Shown: positions 20,436-33,458 of the stretch, one piece after another
Position numbering within the stretch: the stretch's first letter is position 1
Layout of the letters: every line of letters begins with the position of its first letter
DNA from: Colwellia sp.
GTDB lineage: Bacteria; Pseudomonadota; Gammaproteobacteria; Enterobacterales; Alteromonadaceae
Reading direction: 5' to 3'
Length of the DNA: 64,000 bases
Assembly (NCBI GenBank): GCA_013215295.1
Contig: JABSOZ010000003.1
Location: 578,261 to 642,260, forward strand
Translations under genes and position numbers: made by a program
Notes under the pieces: model-generated
Told to the model about the DNA's origin: nothing
Databases searched by the model: none
Seen by the model: only the letters and a program-made list of their open reading frames with translations

Positions 20436-21350
20436 ATGACGCAAATTCAAAAAACACAAAAAGAAACAAAAAACAATGTTATTGAAGTCAATAACTTGGT
20501 TAAAAGTTACAAGGGAATTCAAGCGGTTGACGATATTAGCTTTACTATAGGTAAAGGTCATTGTTTTGGTTTGTTAGGGCCTAACGGTGCTGGTAAAACC
20601 ACAACAATCGAAATAATGGAAGGCATCATAAAAGCAACTAGTGGTCAGGTACTTTACTCAGGAAAACCTATTGGAAAAGATATTAGCCAGCAAATTGGTA
20701 TTCAATTTCAAAGTACCGCCCTTCAAGATTTTTTAACCGTGCAAGAAACCTTAAATTTATTTACCTCGTTTTATGATAATACCATACCGCATGAACAGCT
20801 GATTCAATTATGTGATCTGAAAGACTTTTTAGATAGAGATAATCGTTTATTGTCTGGTGGTCAGCGTCAGCGATTATTATTAGCACTTGCGTTAATTAAT
20901 GACCCTGAAATAATTTTTCTTGATGAGCCAACGACAGGGCTTGATCCCCAAGCACGTCGGAATTTTTGGCAGTTAATCAAAAATATCAAAGCACGCAATA
21001 AAACAGTTATCTTAACAACTCATTATATGGATGAAGCTCAGCAGCTTTGTGATGAAGTGGTTATTATGGACAATGGGAAAATAATTGAGAGTGGAACACC
21101 AAACCAATTACTTGCGAAACATTTTCATAACGTCTTTATTTATCTACCTAAAGCACAAGTGCCACAAATGTTAGTTGATGAAAATCAGTGGCTTGTTGAG
21201 AATGACCGTGTCGAAATCATCACTCAACAAGTAGAGGAAACGATAAGTTTGTTAATTGCCGCGCAAGTTCCATTAGACGGATTGCAAGTGAAGTCTCCAA
21301 ACCTTGATGATCTTTTTCTTAAATTAACCGGCCATAAGTTAAGAGAGTAA
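20436..21350 (+). CDS. ABC transporter ATP-binding protein (ABC-2 type exporter)
   Basis: A 304-residue ATPase with Walker A GPNGAGKTTT (~45-54), Q-loop IQFQSTALQDFLTV, signature LSGGQRQR (~138-145), Walker B IIFLDEPTTGLDP (~158-170) and switch His in LTTHYMDEA. A C-terminal domain of ~80 residues follows, as in drug/Nod-factor exporters of the CcmA/NatA type. ATG 20436 is preferred because AGGAAAG lies 5-6 bases before it; ATG 20421 would leave no site. Five bases separate it from the permease gene, forming a two-gene exporter. Substrate unknown. Confidence 0.9.
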   Translation: MTQIQKTQKETKNNVIEVNNLVKSYKGIQAVDDISFTIGKGHCFGLLGPNGAGKTTTIEIMEGIIKATSGQVLYSGKPIGKDISQQIGIQFQSTALQDFLTVQETLNLFTSFYDNTIPHEQLIQLCDLKDFLDRDNRLLSGGQRQRLLLALALINDPEIIFLDEPTTGLDPQARRNFWQLIKNIKARNKTVILTTHYMDEAQQLCDEVVIMDNGKIIESGTPNQLLAKHFHNVFIYLPKAQVPQMLVDENQWLVENDRVEIITQQVEETISLLIAAQVPLDGLQVKSPNLDDLFLKLTGHKLRE

Positions 21351-21355
21351 TAATC

Positions 21356-22360
21356 ATGAATTTAAAACGTTTTTTTGCGGTGATCAAAGCACGTAATATC
21401 GAATTTTTTCGTGATAGATCATCTTTAGGCTGGAATCTACTCTTCCCCATTTTAATGCTTGCCGGTTTATCCTTTGTATTTTCTGGTGACGGTAAAGCAG
21501 TTTATAAAGTAGGTGTTGTTAATATTGGCACGGTTCAATCACCTTTTATGGAAACACGTTATGTTGATTTTATCGATTATAAAGATAAAACTTTAGCCAG
21601 TTTAAAGTTAGAACAACATGCGATTGATTTTTTAGTCGATTTTTCAGATAAAAGTTATTGGGTCAATCAAGGATCACCAAACAGTTATTTGATAGAAAAA
21701 ATATTTCTTGGACAACATACTGATTTTAACCGTATAGAAACTAACGGGAAAAAAATTCGTTATGTTGATTGGGTTTTACCGGGGATCCTTGGCATGAATA
21801 TGATGTTCAGTTGTCTCTTCGGTGTCGGTTATGTGATTGTACGTTATCGGAAAAATTCAGTACTAAAACGCTTAAAAGCCACACCGCTTTCAGCTTTTGA
21901 ATTTGTTTCAGCACAATTGGTTTCACGTATTTTCATTGTGATGTTTATGTCGAGTGTTGTTTATATTGGTTGTAATTTCTTTTTCGATTTTTACATGCTC
22001 GGCAGTTATTTTGATCTTTTCATTATTGCGGTTTTAGGGGCTATTAGCTTAATTTCTTTAGGGTTATTGGTAGCAAGTAGAAGTAAGAGTGAAGAGCTTA
22101 TTGGCGGCTTACTCAATTTATCATCATGGCCAATGATGTTACTTTCAGGTGTTTGGTTCAGCTTAGAAGGCGCACCGAATGCGGTAAAAGTAATTGCTGA
22201 TTTTCTCCCGTTAACCCATCTTGTCGCTGGCGCGAGAAAAGTGATCACCGAAGGCGCAACACTTGCTGATATAAGCTATCACGTGATGGCGCTTTTAATG
22301 ATGAGTACTGTTTGTTTAGCGTTAGGTTCGTATTTATTCAGTTGGAACACCGAGCGCTAA
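21356..22360 (+). CDS. ABC-2 type exporter permease
   Basis: A 334-residue membrane protein: one N-terminal helix (~25-40), a periplasmic domain (~45-125), and a C-terminal bundle of five helices, with the ABC-2 signature SGVWFSLEGAP and LPLTHLVAGAR near residues 265-295. Partner of the ATPase just upstream. The 270-base gap after it shows no gene. Confidence 0.88.
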   Translation: MNLKRFFAVIKARNIEFFRDRSSLGWNLLFPILMLAGLSFVFSGDGKAVYKVGVVNIGTVQSPFMETRYVDFIDYKDKTLASLKLEQHAIDFLVDFSDKSYWVNQGSPNSYLIEKIFLGQHTDFNRIETNGKKIRYVDWVLPGILGMNMMFSCLFGVGYVIVRYRKNSVLKRLKATPLSAFEFVSAQLVSRIFIVMFMSSVVYIGCNFFFDFYMLGSYFDLFIIAVLGAISLISLGLLVASRSKSEELIGGLLNLSSWPMMLLSGVWFSLEGAPNAVKVIADFLPLTHLVAGARKVITEGATLADISYHVMALLMMSTVCLALGSYLFSWNTER

Positions 22361-22630
22361 TATTAAAAGGATAGCGGATATCAATAGTTTACGATTTATA
22401 TGGGCAAGTCATTTACTTCTTGTTTTATTGACGGCTATAAAAAATAGCGTTGAATTAATATCAAATAACTAAATTTAGTGAATTAAATTAACGTTTTGGA
22501 AGTAAGTCGTCTATGCTGATATTATACTTGTCCGGTGAGTTAGACTCATTATTCTCCGCAATTGATTTTCTTACTAAGCTTGGTCGTTAAACCACAGCAT
22601 TAAGAAAAGCACTTATAAAAGGTTTACTCT

Positions 22631-22990
22631 ATGTTGTTAAAGATTATTGGCTTGTTTTTTGTTGGTCTTGCCATAATAGGTGCTGTGTTACCTCTTTTAC
22701 CTACGACTCCTTTTTTATTAGTTGCCGCGGCTTGTTTTGCAAAGTCTTCACCACGAATGCATAAGAAGTTACTCGATAATAAGGTTTTTGGTCCACTTAT
22801 ATATCACTGGGAGGAATCTCGTAGTATTCCTCAAAATGCTAAAGTCATCGCTTTAACATCAATGGTTCTGGCATCTTGCTGGTCATGTTATATATTGGAT
22901 AACAATGTATTAAGTGCAGTAGTCGTGGCTTTAGTCATGGGACCATTTGTATTTATATGGCGTTTGCCTATTGCTGATGGCCATAAATAA
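22631..22990 (+). CDS. DUF454 (YbaN-like) inner-membrane protein
   Basis: A 119-residue protein with an N-terminal helix followed by the DUF454 signature LPLLPTTPFLLVAAACFAKSSPR (residues ~22-44, read as two parts), then HKKLLDNKVFGPLIYHWEE, and two further helices. The family is widespread but has no firm function. AAAAGG lies ahead of the ATG. Confidence 0.88.
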   Translation: MLLKIIGLFFVGLAIIGAVLPLLPTTPFLLVAAACFAKSSPRMHKKLLDNKVFGPLIYHWEESRSIPQNAKVIALTSMVLASCWSCYILDNNVLSAVVVALVMGPFVFIWRLPIADGHK

Positions 22991-23008
22991 TAAGGTAGGG
23001 TTGCGTGT

Positions 23009-23056
23009 TTTAAGGCTTAAGGCTTAAGGCTCATAGAATTCCCCAGCCTTAAGCGC
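23009..23056. terminator. Stem-loop between convergent DUF454 and DUF4202 genes
   Basis: CTTAAGGCT at 23023-23031 pairs with AGCCTTAAG at 23045-23053; the left arm lies in three tandem AAGGCTT-like units. A T-rich stretch follows on the plus strand. Likely a two-way terminator. Confidence 0.55.
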
Positions 23057-23081
23057 GTTCAAATTTTTTCTTTAAATATTC

Positions 23082-23681
23082 CTACTCGGCTAAAGCTTTG
23101 CCGACTAATGCCGCTAAATGGTCGGGTAATGTTAAAGACAGTGCAATTTCGTGACCACGCTCTGACATTTTTCCCCAAGTCATTTTTACAATTCTAATGA
23201 TTTTTGCTTCGTTGTCTGTTTCAGTATATTTCGTAGCAAAGGCATCAAAATAATATTGTAAGAATACTAAGCAAGCTACATCTTCAAGGGTCTGCGTATC
23301 TGTATTGGTTTTAAGCTTTTCCTTTCTTAAAATACAAGCCGTCGTTTCAGCTTCATTTTCGTTAAAGCCATTCTCTAGCATTAACGATTTAGCCAATTTC
23401 GCATGAAATTTTCCTTGCGCGATACGCCATTGGTAATAGCCTGCTTTTCCTGCTTCGAACTCAGTACGCTTTAATTGCCAGCGTTTAATGTGCTGAGCAC
23501 GTACCGCAATTTGCAATAACTCATTAGATTGAGGGAAATACTGCGTTAAACAAGTTGTCATGTACTGACCATAAAGCAACTCATTTGGCTGAGAGTTTCC
23601 ATCAACCATAGTTTGGTTTGGGTCTTCACTATTAATTTTATCAATAGCGGTTAATACAGTCGTTAAACGAGAAGAAGTCAT
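23082..23681 (-). CDS. DUF4202 family protein
   Basis: A 199-residue soluble protein. The stretches RAQHIKRWQLKRTEFEAGKAGYYQWR (~62-87, here given in part), HAKLAKSLM, and TLEDVACLVFLQYYF with KMTWGKMSERG fit the DUF4202 pattern, where conserved His and Asp residues suggest an HD-like metal site. No biochemical role is established. Single gene, divergent from pyrG. Confidence 0.8.
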   Translation of the reverse strand: MTSSRLTTVLTAIDKINSEDPNQTMVDGNSQPNELLYGQYMTTCLTQYFPQSNELLQIAVRAQHIKRWQLKRTEFEAGKAGYYQWRIAQGKFHAKLAKSLMLENGFNENEAETTACILRKEKLKTNTDTQTLEDVACLVFLQYYFDAFATKYTETDNEAKIIRIVKMTWGKMSERGHEIALSLTLPDHLAALVGKALAE

Positions 23682-23857
23682 AAGTGTTATCTAATTTATT
23701 GGATAATTATAAGTAACAGGGTAACTTTTTCTTCATGAAATACAAACTAATTCAATAAAAATCAATAATTGATCCCTTGATCATATTGTCGTTTAGTGAT
23801 GTTTTAAGTATAATGTTTTCCCGTCCTGCTAGGTTGGTGTTTTTTTCAAAATCATGA

Positions 23858-25573
<1,716 letters not shown>

Positions 25574-25588
25574 GTAATTCACTTAACT

Positions 25589-25617
25589 AAAACCGTAGCC
25601 TAGAGCTGCGGTTTTTA
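25589..25617 (+). terminator. Terminator after pyrG
   Basis: AAACCGTAGC pairs with GCTGCGGTTT around a short loop and is followed by T residues. Confidence 0.8.
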
Positions 25618-25631
25618 TTTATACCATTTAG

Positions 25632-27041
<1,410 letters not shown>

Positions 27042-27177
27042 TTTTTAATTTTTTTGCTCATTATCTTTAATAGCCGCATCGCTCGTACTCATTGACTATC
27101 GTCAACCCTGTGCGACCTCTTTGCTCTAAAAGTAATTAGCTTCAAAATTAATAATTATTCGCGGTATTTATATCGAA

Positions 27178-27206
27178 AAAAAACCACTCGTTAGAGTGGT
27201 TTTTTG
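27178..27206 (+). terminator. Terminator after eno
   Basis: AAACCACTC / GAGTGGTTT stem with loop GTTA and a T run. Confidence 0.9.
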
Positions 27207-27257
27207 TTTAAATAATGAAAGTAAATAATAAATTAGTATCTAGACTATACTGTTAAA

Positions 27258-28019
27258 ATGAAATATATAATTATTTTGATACTGTTTCTTTTTATCAATA
27301 ATATTGCTTTTGCTCAGCAATCGTTTGTTTGGGCTGATGACCAAGACTACGAACCGTATATTTACCTTAACGCGCAAAAAGAAGTCCGCGGAATTTTTAA
27401 TGAAGTAATGCGCGCTACATTTACTCGCATGAACATCCCCCTAACGAATCAATTATATCCCTGGAAAAGAGCACAAAAGTTAGTAGAAGAAGGTCATGCT
27501 GATGGAATGATCACTATTCCAACCAAAAAGCGATTAACGTACTTGGTTGCAAGCAACCCTATTATGCACGTTGAGATGAGGGTGCATTACAATAAATTAA
27601 ACGTGAAGCGAACACTAATAGCTAAAATAAAAACTATTTCAGAAATGCGGCCATATTCTCTTATTGATTATCAAGGTGATGGCTGGGCAGAAAGCCATTT
27701 AGCTGAATATGATATTAGCTGGGCGCCTAATTATACCAGTGCTGTCTGGATGATCGCGGCTGATCGGGCTGATATTTTTTTAGATGATCCTATTTCAATT
27801 AAGTACCACATTAATAAACAAATAAGCATTGAACCTGTATTGGGCGATAAATTATTACTTATTGAACAAGGTGATTTCCCACTTTTATCAGCACCATATT
27901 GTTTATTAGTTAATAAAGACTCCCCGTATGCCCCTTTAATAAAACAGTTCAATATTGCATTGAAAGAAATTAAGACCAGCGGAGAGTATCAACGAATCAT
28001 CAACAAGTACTTAAACTAG
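27258..28019 (+). CDS. Periplasmic solute-binding protein, family 3-like
   Basis: A 253-residue protein with a signal peptide ending NNIAFAQ. The mature part follows the bacterial SBP_bac_3 plan: WADDQDYEPYIYL..., the YPWKRAQKLVEEGHADGMI segment, and the C-terminal LLVNKDSPYAPLIKQFNIALKEIKTSGEYQRIINKYL. Such single genes without transporter genes are common in Alteromonadales and may act as sensors or scavengers of amino acids. Ligand unknown. A terminator follows. Confidence 0.83.
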   Translation: MKYIIILILFLFINNIAFAQQSFVWADDQDYEPYIYLNAQKEVRGIFNEVMRATFTRMNIPLTNQLYPWKRAQKLVEEGHADGMITIPTKKRLTYLVASNPIMHVEMRVHYNKLNVKRTLIAKIKTISEMRPYSLIDYQGDGWAESHLAEYDISWAPNYTSAVWMIAADRADIFLDDPISIKYHINKQISIEPVLGDKLLLIEQGDFPLLSAPYCLLVNKDSPYAPLIKQFNIALKEIKTSGEYQRIINKYLN

Positions 28020-28076
28020 TTATTATATCGCCATGCCATTGTTGAATTAGCTTTAAGTTCATTCGCTATTATAAAT

Positions 28077-28101
28077 AAACCACTCAAGCGAGTGGTTTTT
28101 T
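28077..28101 (+). terminator. Terminator after the solute-binding protein gene
   Basis: AAACCACTC / GAGTGGTTT stem with loop AAGC and a T run; nearly the same arms as the eno terminator. Confidence 0.88.
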
Positions 28102-28104
28102 ATG

Positions 28105-28236
28105 TTCAGGATGAACGGTATGTCACGATCACATGACCGTTCTTAGGCATCCATGCCTTCTCGGCATTAGTACATCCCTGTACGTCGATGTGAAAGAGTG
28201 ACGATGCTTTGGATGCTTAGCTGAAAGTCAGACTTC
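28105..28236. repeat. Structured intergenic element, possible dispersed repeat
   Basis: About 130 bases without an ORF that hold several inverted repeats in a row: GAACGG...CCGTTC (28110-28136), GGCATCCATGCC (28146-28157) and GTACATCCCTGTAC (28169-28182). This crowding of short hairpins is what dispersed intergenic repeats of marine gammaproteobacteria look like. No second copy is present in the window, so repetition is inferred. Confidence 0.4.
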
Positions 28237-28249
28237 CAGTATTGAAATG

Positions 28250-29143
28250 CTAAGGTTTAGAGATCATATGAACATCGCGTTGCGGGAATGGGATCTCAAT
28301 ATTATTTTCTTTCAATGTGAGATAAATCGTTTCATAGGCTTTAAATTTAGCATCATAAAAATTAGCCGTTGGTGTCCATAAACGAATAGAAATATTGATA
28401 GCGCTATCAGCGAACTCGCTAATACCAATTTGTGCTTCACGTGACTCTCCTACGATACCAATATCTTTGATAACGGTTTCTAACAAACGAATAACTCTCA
28501 GCGGATCTTCTTTATAAGCGATGCCTACCGTTAACTCTAATAATGAGTCATGTTTTGAATTGTGTAATATCTCACCGACAATATGTTTGTTAGGAATCGT
28601 AATACAAACATTGTCTTGATCGCTAATAATGGTATAGGCGAGTAAAACTTCTTTCACTATGCCAGTAACACCTTGAACCGTTATTGTGTCGCCAACAACG
28701 AATGGGCGAATAATAATGATATTAAATCCAGCAGCATAGTTTGCTAATAAACCTTGAAGGGCTAGACCCGCGCCAAGAGAAATAGCACCTATAGCAGCGA
28801 TAAAGGGGGTAACACTAATGCCCAATTTACTCAGTGAAATAACCGTTATCATGATCACTATGAGCATTTTAGTGGTACTGGCCAAGAACTGACTTAACGT
28901 AATATCAAGCTTATGTCTTGTACACAGATTCAAAACCATCTTAGATATTTTACCTGCGAGCATATAACCCAGAGCAAAAATGATGAATGCGCCAATTAAT
29001 TGGAAGGTGTAATTGGCGAAGAAATCAACAATGATATTATACACATAACTCACTTGATCTATTTCTTGTCGTAATAAATCAGCTGGCGCTAGCGATTTGG
29101 CTTCTTCAACTTTCGCGGTGGTACTTTCTACTTGTTCAAACAT
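28250..29143 (-). CDS. MscS family mechanosensitive channel
   Basis: A 297-residue inner-membrane channel that releases solutes on hypo-osmotic shock. Three membrane helices (~40-155) end in a pore helix with the Gly/Ala-rich motif AAIGAISLGAGLALQGLLANYAAG (~135-158; GAGLALQG core), then the cytoplasmic beta domain starting RPFVVGDTITVQGVTGIV and the alpha/beta C-terminal domain ending IPFPQRDVH. Length fits MscS proper. Divergent from the next gene. Confidence 0.93.
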   Translation of the reverse strand: MFEQVESTTAKVEEAKSLAPADLLRQEIDQVSYVYNIIVDFFANYTFQLIGAFIIFALGYMLAGKISKMVLNLCTRHKLDITLSQFLASTTKMLIVIMITVISLSKLGISVTPFIAAIGAISLGAGLALQGLLANYAAGFNIIIIRPFVVGDTITVQGVTGIVKEVLLAYTIISDQDNVCITIPNKHIVGEILHNSKHDSLLELTVGIAYKEDPLRVIRLLETVIKDIGIVGESREAQIGISEFADSAINISIRLWTPTANFYDAKFKAYETIYLTLKENNIEIPFPQRDVHMISKP

Positions 29144-29316
29144 ATAATATCCATGGAGTGTCTGTGTTGTTTAATGAGAAGTTTTATTGAGCCAATAGAT
29201 AAATGAAGAATATAGAGCGAGTTATAGCTTTATTTTATCTTTTTCACACAATAGGTTATGCTTAAACTTCAGGTGGAATTCTACGCATTAACGTATTAAA
29301 AAGCACTCAATTATTC

Positions 29317-29934
29317 ATGAATGAACAAACTTCATTATGGCAAGGAGACTATCAATCAGCTGATTTTGCTGAGCTTTGTAATGCGCTCTATGAAAGAGAG
29401 CTTCGTCTCTTGAGTGAATCCCCTATGGCATCAACTGAATCTATTCAGGGGCGATTAAAAAGCTTACCTCATTATATCAAACGCACCGCATATTCAATGT
29501 TACAAGTAGAAACGCCATTAGAACTTGATGTGCAAAATGCGAGTTGGTCAGCTAAGCAAGGGCTAAAAATGCCGTTAAGTGGTCAAGAGCAAAAAACAGT
29601 AAATAACTGGTATTTATCGATGAAATTGAATCATGGTTTGGTCGTACCCATAGCAACAGATTCAACTATTTTATTAGATTCAATTGAGAGAATTGATATT
29701 GAACAACAACGTTTTCGAACGAATGCGCATGGCTGGTTTTATTTATCCCAACATGAGAAAAATAAAACCAATCTGCAATTACTCAAACCTAATAAAAAAG
29801 TAATGACGTCGGCTTGTAGTGGTCATTGTTGGCTAAACGCTCATCGAGCAAATCCGGTTATACCTACTTTGCGTGAATTGCTACTGTCGTGCGCCATTAA
29901 CTGGCGTAATTTTAAGCAGCCTATTGTTATTTAA
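29317..29934 (+). CDS. Hypothetical protein, unrecognised
   Basis: A 205-residue soluble protein without signal or membrane segments. The C-terminal part (SACSGHCWLNAHRANPVIPTLRELLLSCAINW) holds three Cys and two His that could form a metal site. I do not recognise a family. It stands alone between mscS (divergent) and ftsB, 123 bases ahead of the latter; no clear terminator lies between, so it could share a transcript with the ftsB group. Confidence 0.75.
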   Translation: MNEQTSLWQGDYQSADFAELCNALYERELRLLSESPMASTESIQGRLKSLPHYIKRTAYSMLQVETPLELDVQNASWSAKQGLKMPLSGQEQKTVNNWYLSMKLNHGLVVPIATDSTILLDSIERIDIEQQRFRTNAHGWFYLSQHEKNKTNLQLLKPNKKVMTSACSGHCWLNAHRANPVIPTLRELLLSCAINWRNFKQPIVI

Positions 29935-30057
29935 TTTAAAAAATCGTTAAATCCATTAATAATGTTTACACCAGCAAACACCTATTTATAATGGCTATTA
30001 TACTGACGTTTCAATAGATGAGTTTTAGGCTTTTATTTGGGTTATATTTAGGTTTTT

Positions 30058-30360
30058 ATGCGCGCAATCACCGTACTGTTACTGATTTTTATCATGTTAT
30101 TACAATACCGACTCTGGTTCGGGAAAAATAGTGTGCCTGACTATCTTGCATTAGAGAGTGAAGTTCAACGTCAAACAGTAGATAACGATAAACTCAAGCG
30201 ACGTAATAAATTACTATATGCAGATACTGATGATTTAAAATCAGGCGTAGAAGCCATTGAAGAGCGTGCTCGAAATGAATTAGGGATGATAAAAGAAGGC
30301 GAAACATTTTTTCGTTTGATCCCCTCAGATAAAAACACCATGCAAATAGATCAGGAATAA
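30058..30360 (+). CDS. ftsB: Cell division protein FtsB
   Basis: A 100-residue bitopic protein: one N-terminal membrane helix (~3-20), then a periplasmic coiled coil (~28-70) rich in Glu, Lys, Asn and Leu, with the conserved ERARNELGMIKEGETFF segment at residues ~74-90. It forms a trimer with FtsL and FtsQ at the septum. First of the conserved order ftsB-ispD-ispF-truD-surE-pcm. Confidence 0.93.
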   Translation: MRAITVLLLIFIMLLQYRLWFGKNSVPDYLALESEVQRQTVDNDKLKRRNKLLYADTDDLKSGVEAIEERARNELGMIKEGETFFRLIPSDKNTMQIDQE

Positions 30361-30367
30361 TAATTTC

Positions 30368-31129
30368 ATGTCAAATAAGCCGATAGTGCTTACTCAGCAG
30401 CTCATTGCCGTTGTTCCTGCTGCAGGCGCGGGTAAACGTATGTTGGCTAATTGTCCAAAGCAATATTTAAATATTGATGATAAAACAATTTTAGAACATA
30501 CCGTTGATCGTTTACTCAGCCACCCTTTGATCAGTAAAGTGATTATCTCCCTGAGCGAAAATGATGAGTATTTCCCTCGAACATCTTTGGTGAATAACAA
30601 AAATATACAAACGGTAATCGGCGGTAAAGAGCGAGTTGATTCGGTGCTTGCAGGTTTGAAAGTGATAGACCCTCAAGTTAACCCATGGGTGCTAGTACAT
30701 GATGCCGCTCGGCCCTGTGTAACACATGATGATATTTCACGCTTAATTTCACTGTGTTTAGAAAAACAAACGGGCGGCTTATTAGCTGCGCCCGTTCGCG
30801 ATACAATGAAGCGCTCATTCAGTAGTGACAAAGAAGTAAACCAGGTATCTAAAACTGTTGATCGCGAAAGTCTGTGGCATGCGCTAACACCACAAATGTA
30901 TCAAGTGAGTGAATTAAAAGAGGCGATTATTAATGGCCTAAGCAACAATGCGGAACTTACCGATGAATCATCAGCGATTGAATTGGCTAACATACCCAGC
31001 CTTTTAGTTTCAGCGAGTAGTGAAAATATAAAAATCACTCATCCTGATGATCTTGCATTAGCTGCGTTTTTTTTGGCTAAACAAAATAAAAAGTATATAC
31101 AAAAACAACAATTACAGGAAACAGAATGA
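30368..31129 (+). CDS. ispD: 2-C-methyl-D-erythritol 4-phosphate cytidylyltransferase
   Basis: Third step of the MEP isoprenoid pathway, adding CMP from CTP. The 253-residue protein has [12 protein letters not shown] (~13-24) with the glycine-rich CTP loop, [16 protein letters not shown] (~112-122) and the DDLALA end. A C-terminal tail of ~15 residues is Lys/Gln-rich. Its stop overlaps the ispF start by four bases (ATGA), a coupling seen in many relatives. Confidence 0.96.
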   Translation: MSNKPIVLTQQLIAVVPAAGAGKRMLANCPKQYLNIDDKTILEHTVDRLLSHPLISKVIISLSENDEYFPRTSLVNNKNIQTVIGGKERVDSVLAGLKVIDPQVNPWVLVHDAARPCVTHDDISRLISLCLEKQTGGLLAAPVRDTMKRSFSSDKEVNQVSKTVDRESLWHALTPQMYQVSELKEAIINGLSNNAELTDESSAIELANIPSLLVSASSENIKITHPDDLALAAFFLAKQNKKYIQKQQLQETE

Positions 31130-31626
31130 GAATAGGTCACGGTTTTGATGTACACAAATTTGGTGGTAGTGGACCTATTGTTCTAGCGGGTATAGAAATA
31201 GACTATCCGCAGGGATTTATTGCTCACTCTGATGGCGACGTAGCTATTCATGCTTTGTGTGATGCAATATTAGGTGCCCTTTGTTTGGCCGATATAGGCA
31301 ATCACTTTCCTGATACTGACGGTCAATATGAAAATATATCAAGTCGAATTTTATTACGGCATGTCGTTGGATTGATGGTTGGAAAAGGTTTTCAACTTGG
31401 CAATGCTGATATTACTATTGTTGCTCAAGCGCCTAAAATAGCGCCGCATTTATTAGCGATGCGTACTTGTTTATGTGAAGATTTACAGGCAGAGCTTGAC
31501 CAAGTAAATGTAAAAGCAACAACAACTGAAAAATTAGGGTATACCGGACGTAAAGAAGGTGTTGCTGTACATGCTGTTGTTTTACTAACAAAATCACCTG
31601 AAAACGTTATAGAGAAACATCAATAA
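31126..31626 (+). CDS. ispF: 2-C-methyl-D-erythritol 2,4-cyclodiphosphate synthase
   Basis: A 166-residue Zn enzyme of the MEP pathway. [12 protein letters not shown] carries the metal ligands Asp8 and His10, [17 protein letters not shown] the third (His), and [19 protein letters not shown] closes the active site. Slightly longer than E. coli IspF at the C-terminus. Coupled with ispD and followed at once by truD. Confidence 0.97.
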   Translation: MRIGHGFDVHKFGGSGPIVLAGIEIDYPQGFIAHSDGDVAIHALCDAILGALCLADIGNHFPDTDGQYENISSRILLRHVVGLMVGKGFQLGNADITIVAQAPKIAPHLLAMRTCLCEDLQAELDQVNVKATTTEKLGYTGRKEGVAVHAVVLLTKSPENVIEKHQ

Positions 31627-31627
31627 A

Positions 31628-32662
31628 ATGAGTAAGCCATTAAGTTATTTATACACTGAGCCTAAATCAACAGGGCAATTACGTAGTGAAATGTCAGACT
31701 TTAAAGTCTTTGAACGATTACCTTTTGAACCTTGTGGTGAAGGCGAACATCTATTTATTCATATTAGAAAAACGGGTGCAAATACCCTTGTTGTCGCTCG
31801 GGAGTTAGCAAAGTATTTCAAAGTGAAAGAAGGGTTAGTTTCCTATGCGGGCATGAAGGACAGATTTGCAGTTACCGAGCAATGGTTTGGAGTTCATCTT
31901 CCTGGCAAAGCTATTTATGATTTAAGTGATTTCACCGTTGAAGGTGTTGAAGTACTTTCGGTAAAACGCCATAACAAAAAATTACGCATTGGTGCATTAT
32001 CCGGTAATAGTTTTGAATTAGTTTTAAGAAACGTTAATAATACCGATGACGTATTACGTCGATGGGCCGCTGTTAGTCAGTTTGGTGTACCAAATTACTT
32101 TGGTGAGCAACGTTTTGGCATTAATGGTGGCAACCTTGTCAGAGCTATGGAATTGTTTCAAGGAAAAAAAGTAAAGGACAAAAAGAAACGTGGCATGTAT
32201 TTATCAGCTGCTCGTTCAGAAATATTTAATCAAATAATTAGCAAGCGTATTGATCAAAATCAATTTGAATCTTTAAAAGTCGGTGATGTCTTTATGTTAA
32301 GCGGTACACAATCTGTATTTTTAGCGGATGAAATTGACGAAAAAATAAGTCAACGTTTTCAAGAGAAAGATATTGATTTAACGGCTTCGCTTTGGGGAAC
32401 CGGTGAATTAATGTCGCAGGGTGAATCTCAAACATTAGAGCAAGCAATCGCTGATGACCATGCTGAATTTTGTGAAGGCTTAGCTAAGTTTGGCTTGAAA
32501 CAAGAGCGACGTAGAATTCGGTTATCTTTAACTGAAGGAAAAATAAAATCAGAAAATGATACAATTACGCTAAGTTTCTTTTTACCCTCTGGTTGTTATG
32601 CGACGACAATATTGCGTGAACTTATCAGTTATCAAGATATGACCGAGCGAGGGGTAAACTAA
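31628..32662 (+). CDS. truD: tRNA pseudouridine(13) synthase
   Basis: A 344-residue pseudouridine synthase that modifies U13 of tRNA-Glu. [19 protein letters not shown] (~75-93) carries the catalytic Asp of the TruD signature, and [12 protein letters not shown] (~158-169) is the second family motif. In its usual place between ispF and surE. Confidence 0.95.
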   Translation: MSKPLSYLYTEPKSTGQLRSEMSDFKVFERLPFEPCGEGEHLFIHIRKTGANTLVVARELAKYFKVKEGLVSYAGMKDRFAVTEQWFGVHLPGKAIYDLSDFTVEGVEVLSVKRHNKKLRIGALSGNSFELVLRNVNNTDDVLRRWAAVSQFGVPNYFGEQRFGINGGNLVRAMELFQGKKVKDKKKRGMYLSAARSEIFNQIISKRIDQNQFESLKVGDVFMLSGTQSVFLADEIDEKISQRFQEKDIDLTASLWGTGELMSQGESQTLEQAIADDHAEFCEGLAKFGLKQERRRIRLSLTEGKIKSENDTITLSFFLPSGCYATTILRELISYQDMTERGVN

Positions 32663-32666
32663 ATTT

Positions 32667-33413
32667 ATGAAAATATTATTAAGTAATGATGATGGCGTTC
32701 ATGCTTTAGGTATTAAAGTCTTGCACGAAGAGTTAGCAAAAATAGCAGAAGTTATGGTAGTAGCCCCTGATAGAAATTGTAGTGGTGCAAGTAACTCTTT
32801 AACGTTACTGAATCCGCTGCGCACTCATACGATGGAAAACGGTTTTATTGCCGTTAATGGTACACCCACTGACTCTGTTCATCTTGGCGTAAGTCAGCTG
32901 ATCACACCCGATTTAGTTGTCGCAGGTATTAACTGCGGTGCAAATTTAGGCGATGATACGTTATATTCAGGAACGGTTGCGGCAGCAACTGAAGGACGCC
33001 ATATGGGCATGCCAGCAATTGCCGTGTCACTCGTTGGCAAGCATGAGCAACACTATCAAACGGCAGCGGTAGTAACGTCGAAATTCATTCAGCGTTTACA
33101 ATCTCACCCGTTAGCAGCGGATCAAATTATAAATATTAATGTGCCAGATATTCCTTTGGCTGAATTAAAAGGTGTAAAAGTTACACGTTTGGGTAGTCGT
33201 CATAAAGCAGAATTGATGGAAAAAACACAAGATCCGTGGCAACGTGATATATATTGGTACGGTCGATTAGGTCAAGAGCAAGATGGTGGCGAAGGAACTG
33301 ACTTTCATGCAGTTGCTAATGGTTATGCCTCAATAACGCCGTTAACAGTCGATATGACTGCACATAGTAGCTTGGAATCAATGACCCGTTGGGTTGATGA
33401 TTTAACTATTTAG
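32667..33413 (+). CDS. surE: 5'/3'-nucleotidase (survival protein SurE)
   Basis: A 248-residue metal-dependent phosphatase of nucleoside monophosphates. The N-terminal [13 protein letters not shown] carries the metal-binding Asp pair, [14 protein letters not shown] follows, and [21 protein letters not shown] (~90-110) is the second signature. Together with pcm and rpoS it belongs to the stationary-phase block. Confidence 0.96.
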   Translation: MKILLSNDDGVHALGIKVLHEELAKIAEVMVVAPDRNCSGASNSLTLLNPLRTHTMENGFIAVNGTPTDSVHLGVSQLITPDLVVAGINCGANLGDDTLYSGTVAAATEGRHMGMPAIAVSLVGKHEQHYQTAAVVTSKFIQRLQSHPLAADQIININVPDIPLAELKGVKVTRLGSRHKAELMEKTQDPWQRDIYWYGRLGQEQDGGEGTDFHAVANGYASITPLTVDMTAHSSLESMTRWVDDLTI

Positions 33414-33458
33414 TCGATTTTACGTTTAAACTTTAAGATAAGAAAAAAAGAGCATGTT

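Noticed and set aside
27060..27130. Possible RNA gene after eno
   Set aside because: The GC-richer stretch does not fold into a tRNA-like or other known form by eye, and has no conserved feature I can name.
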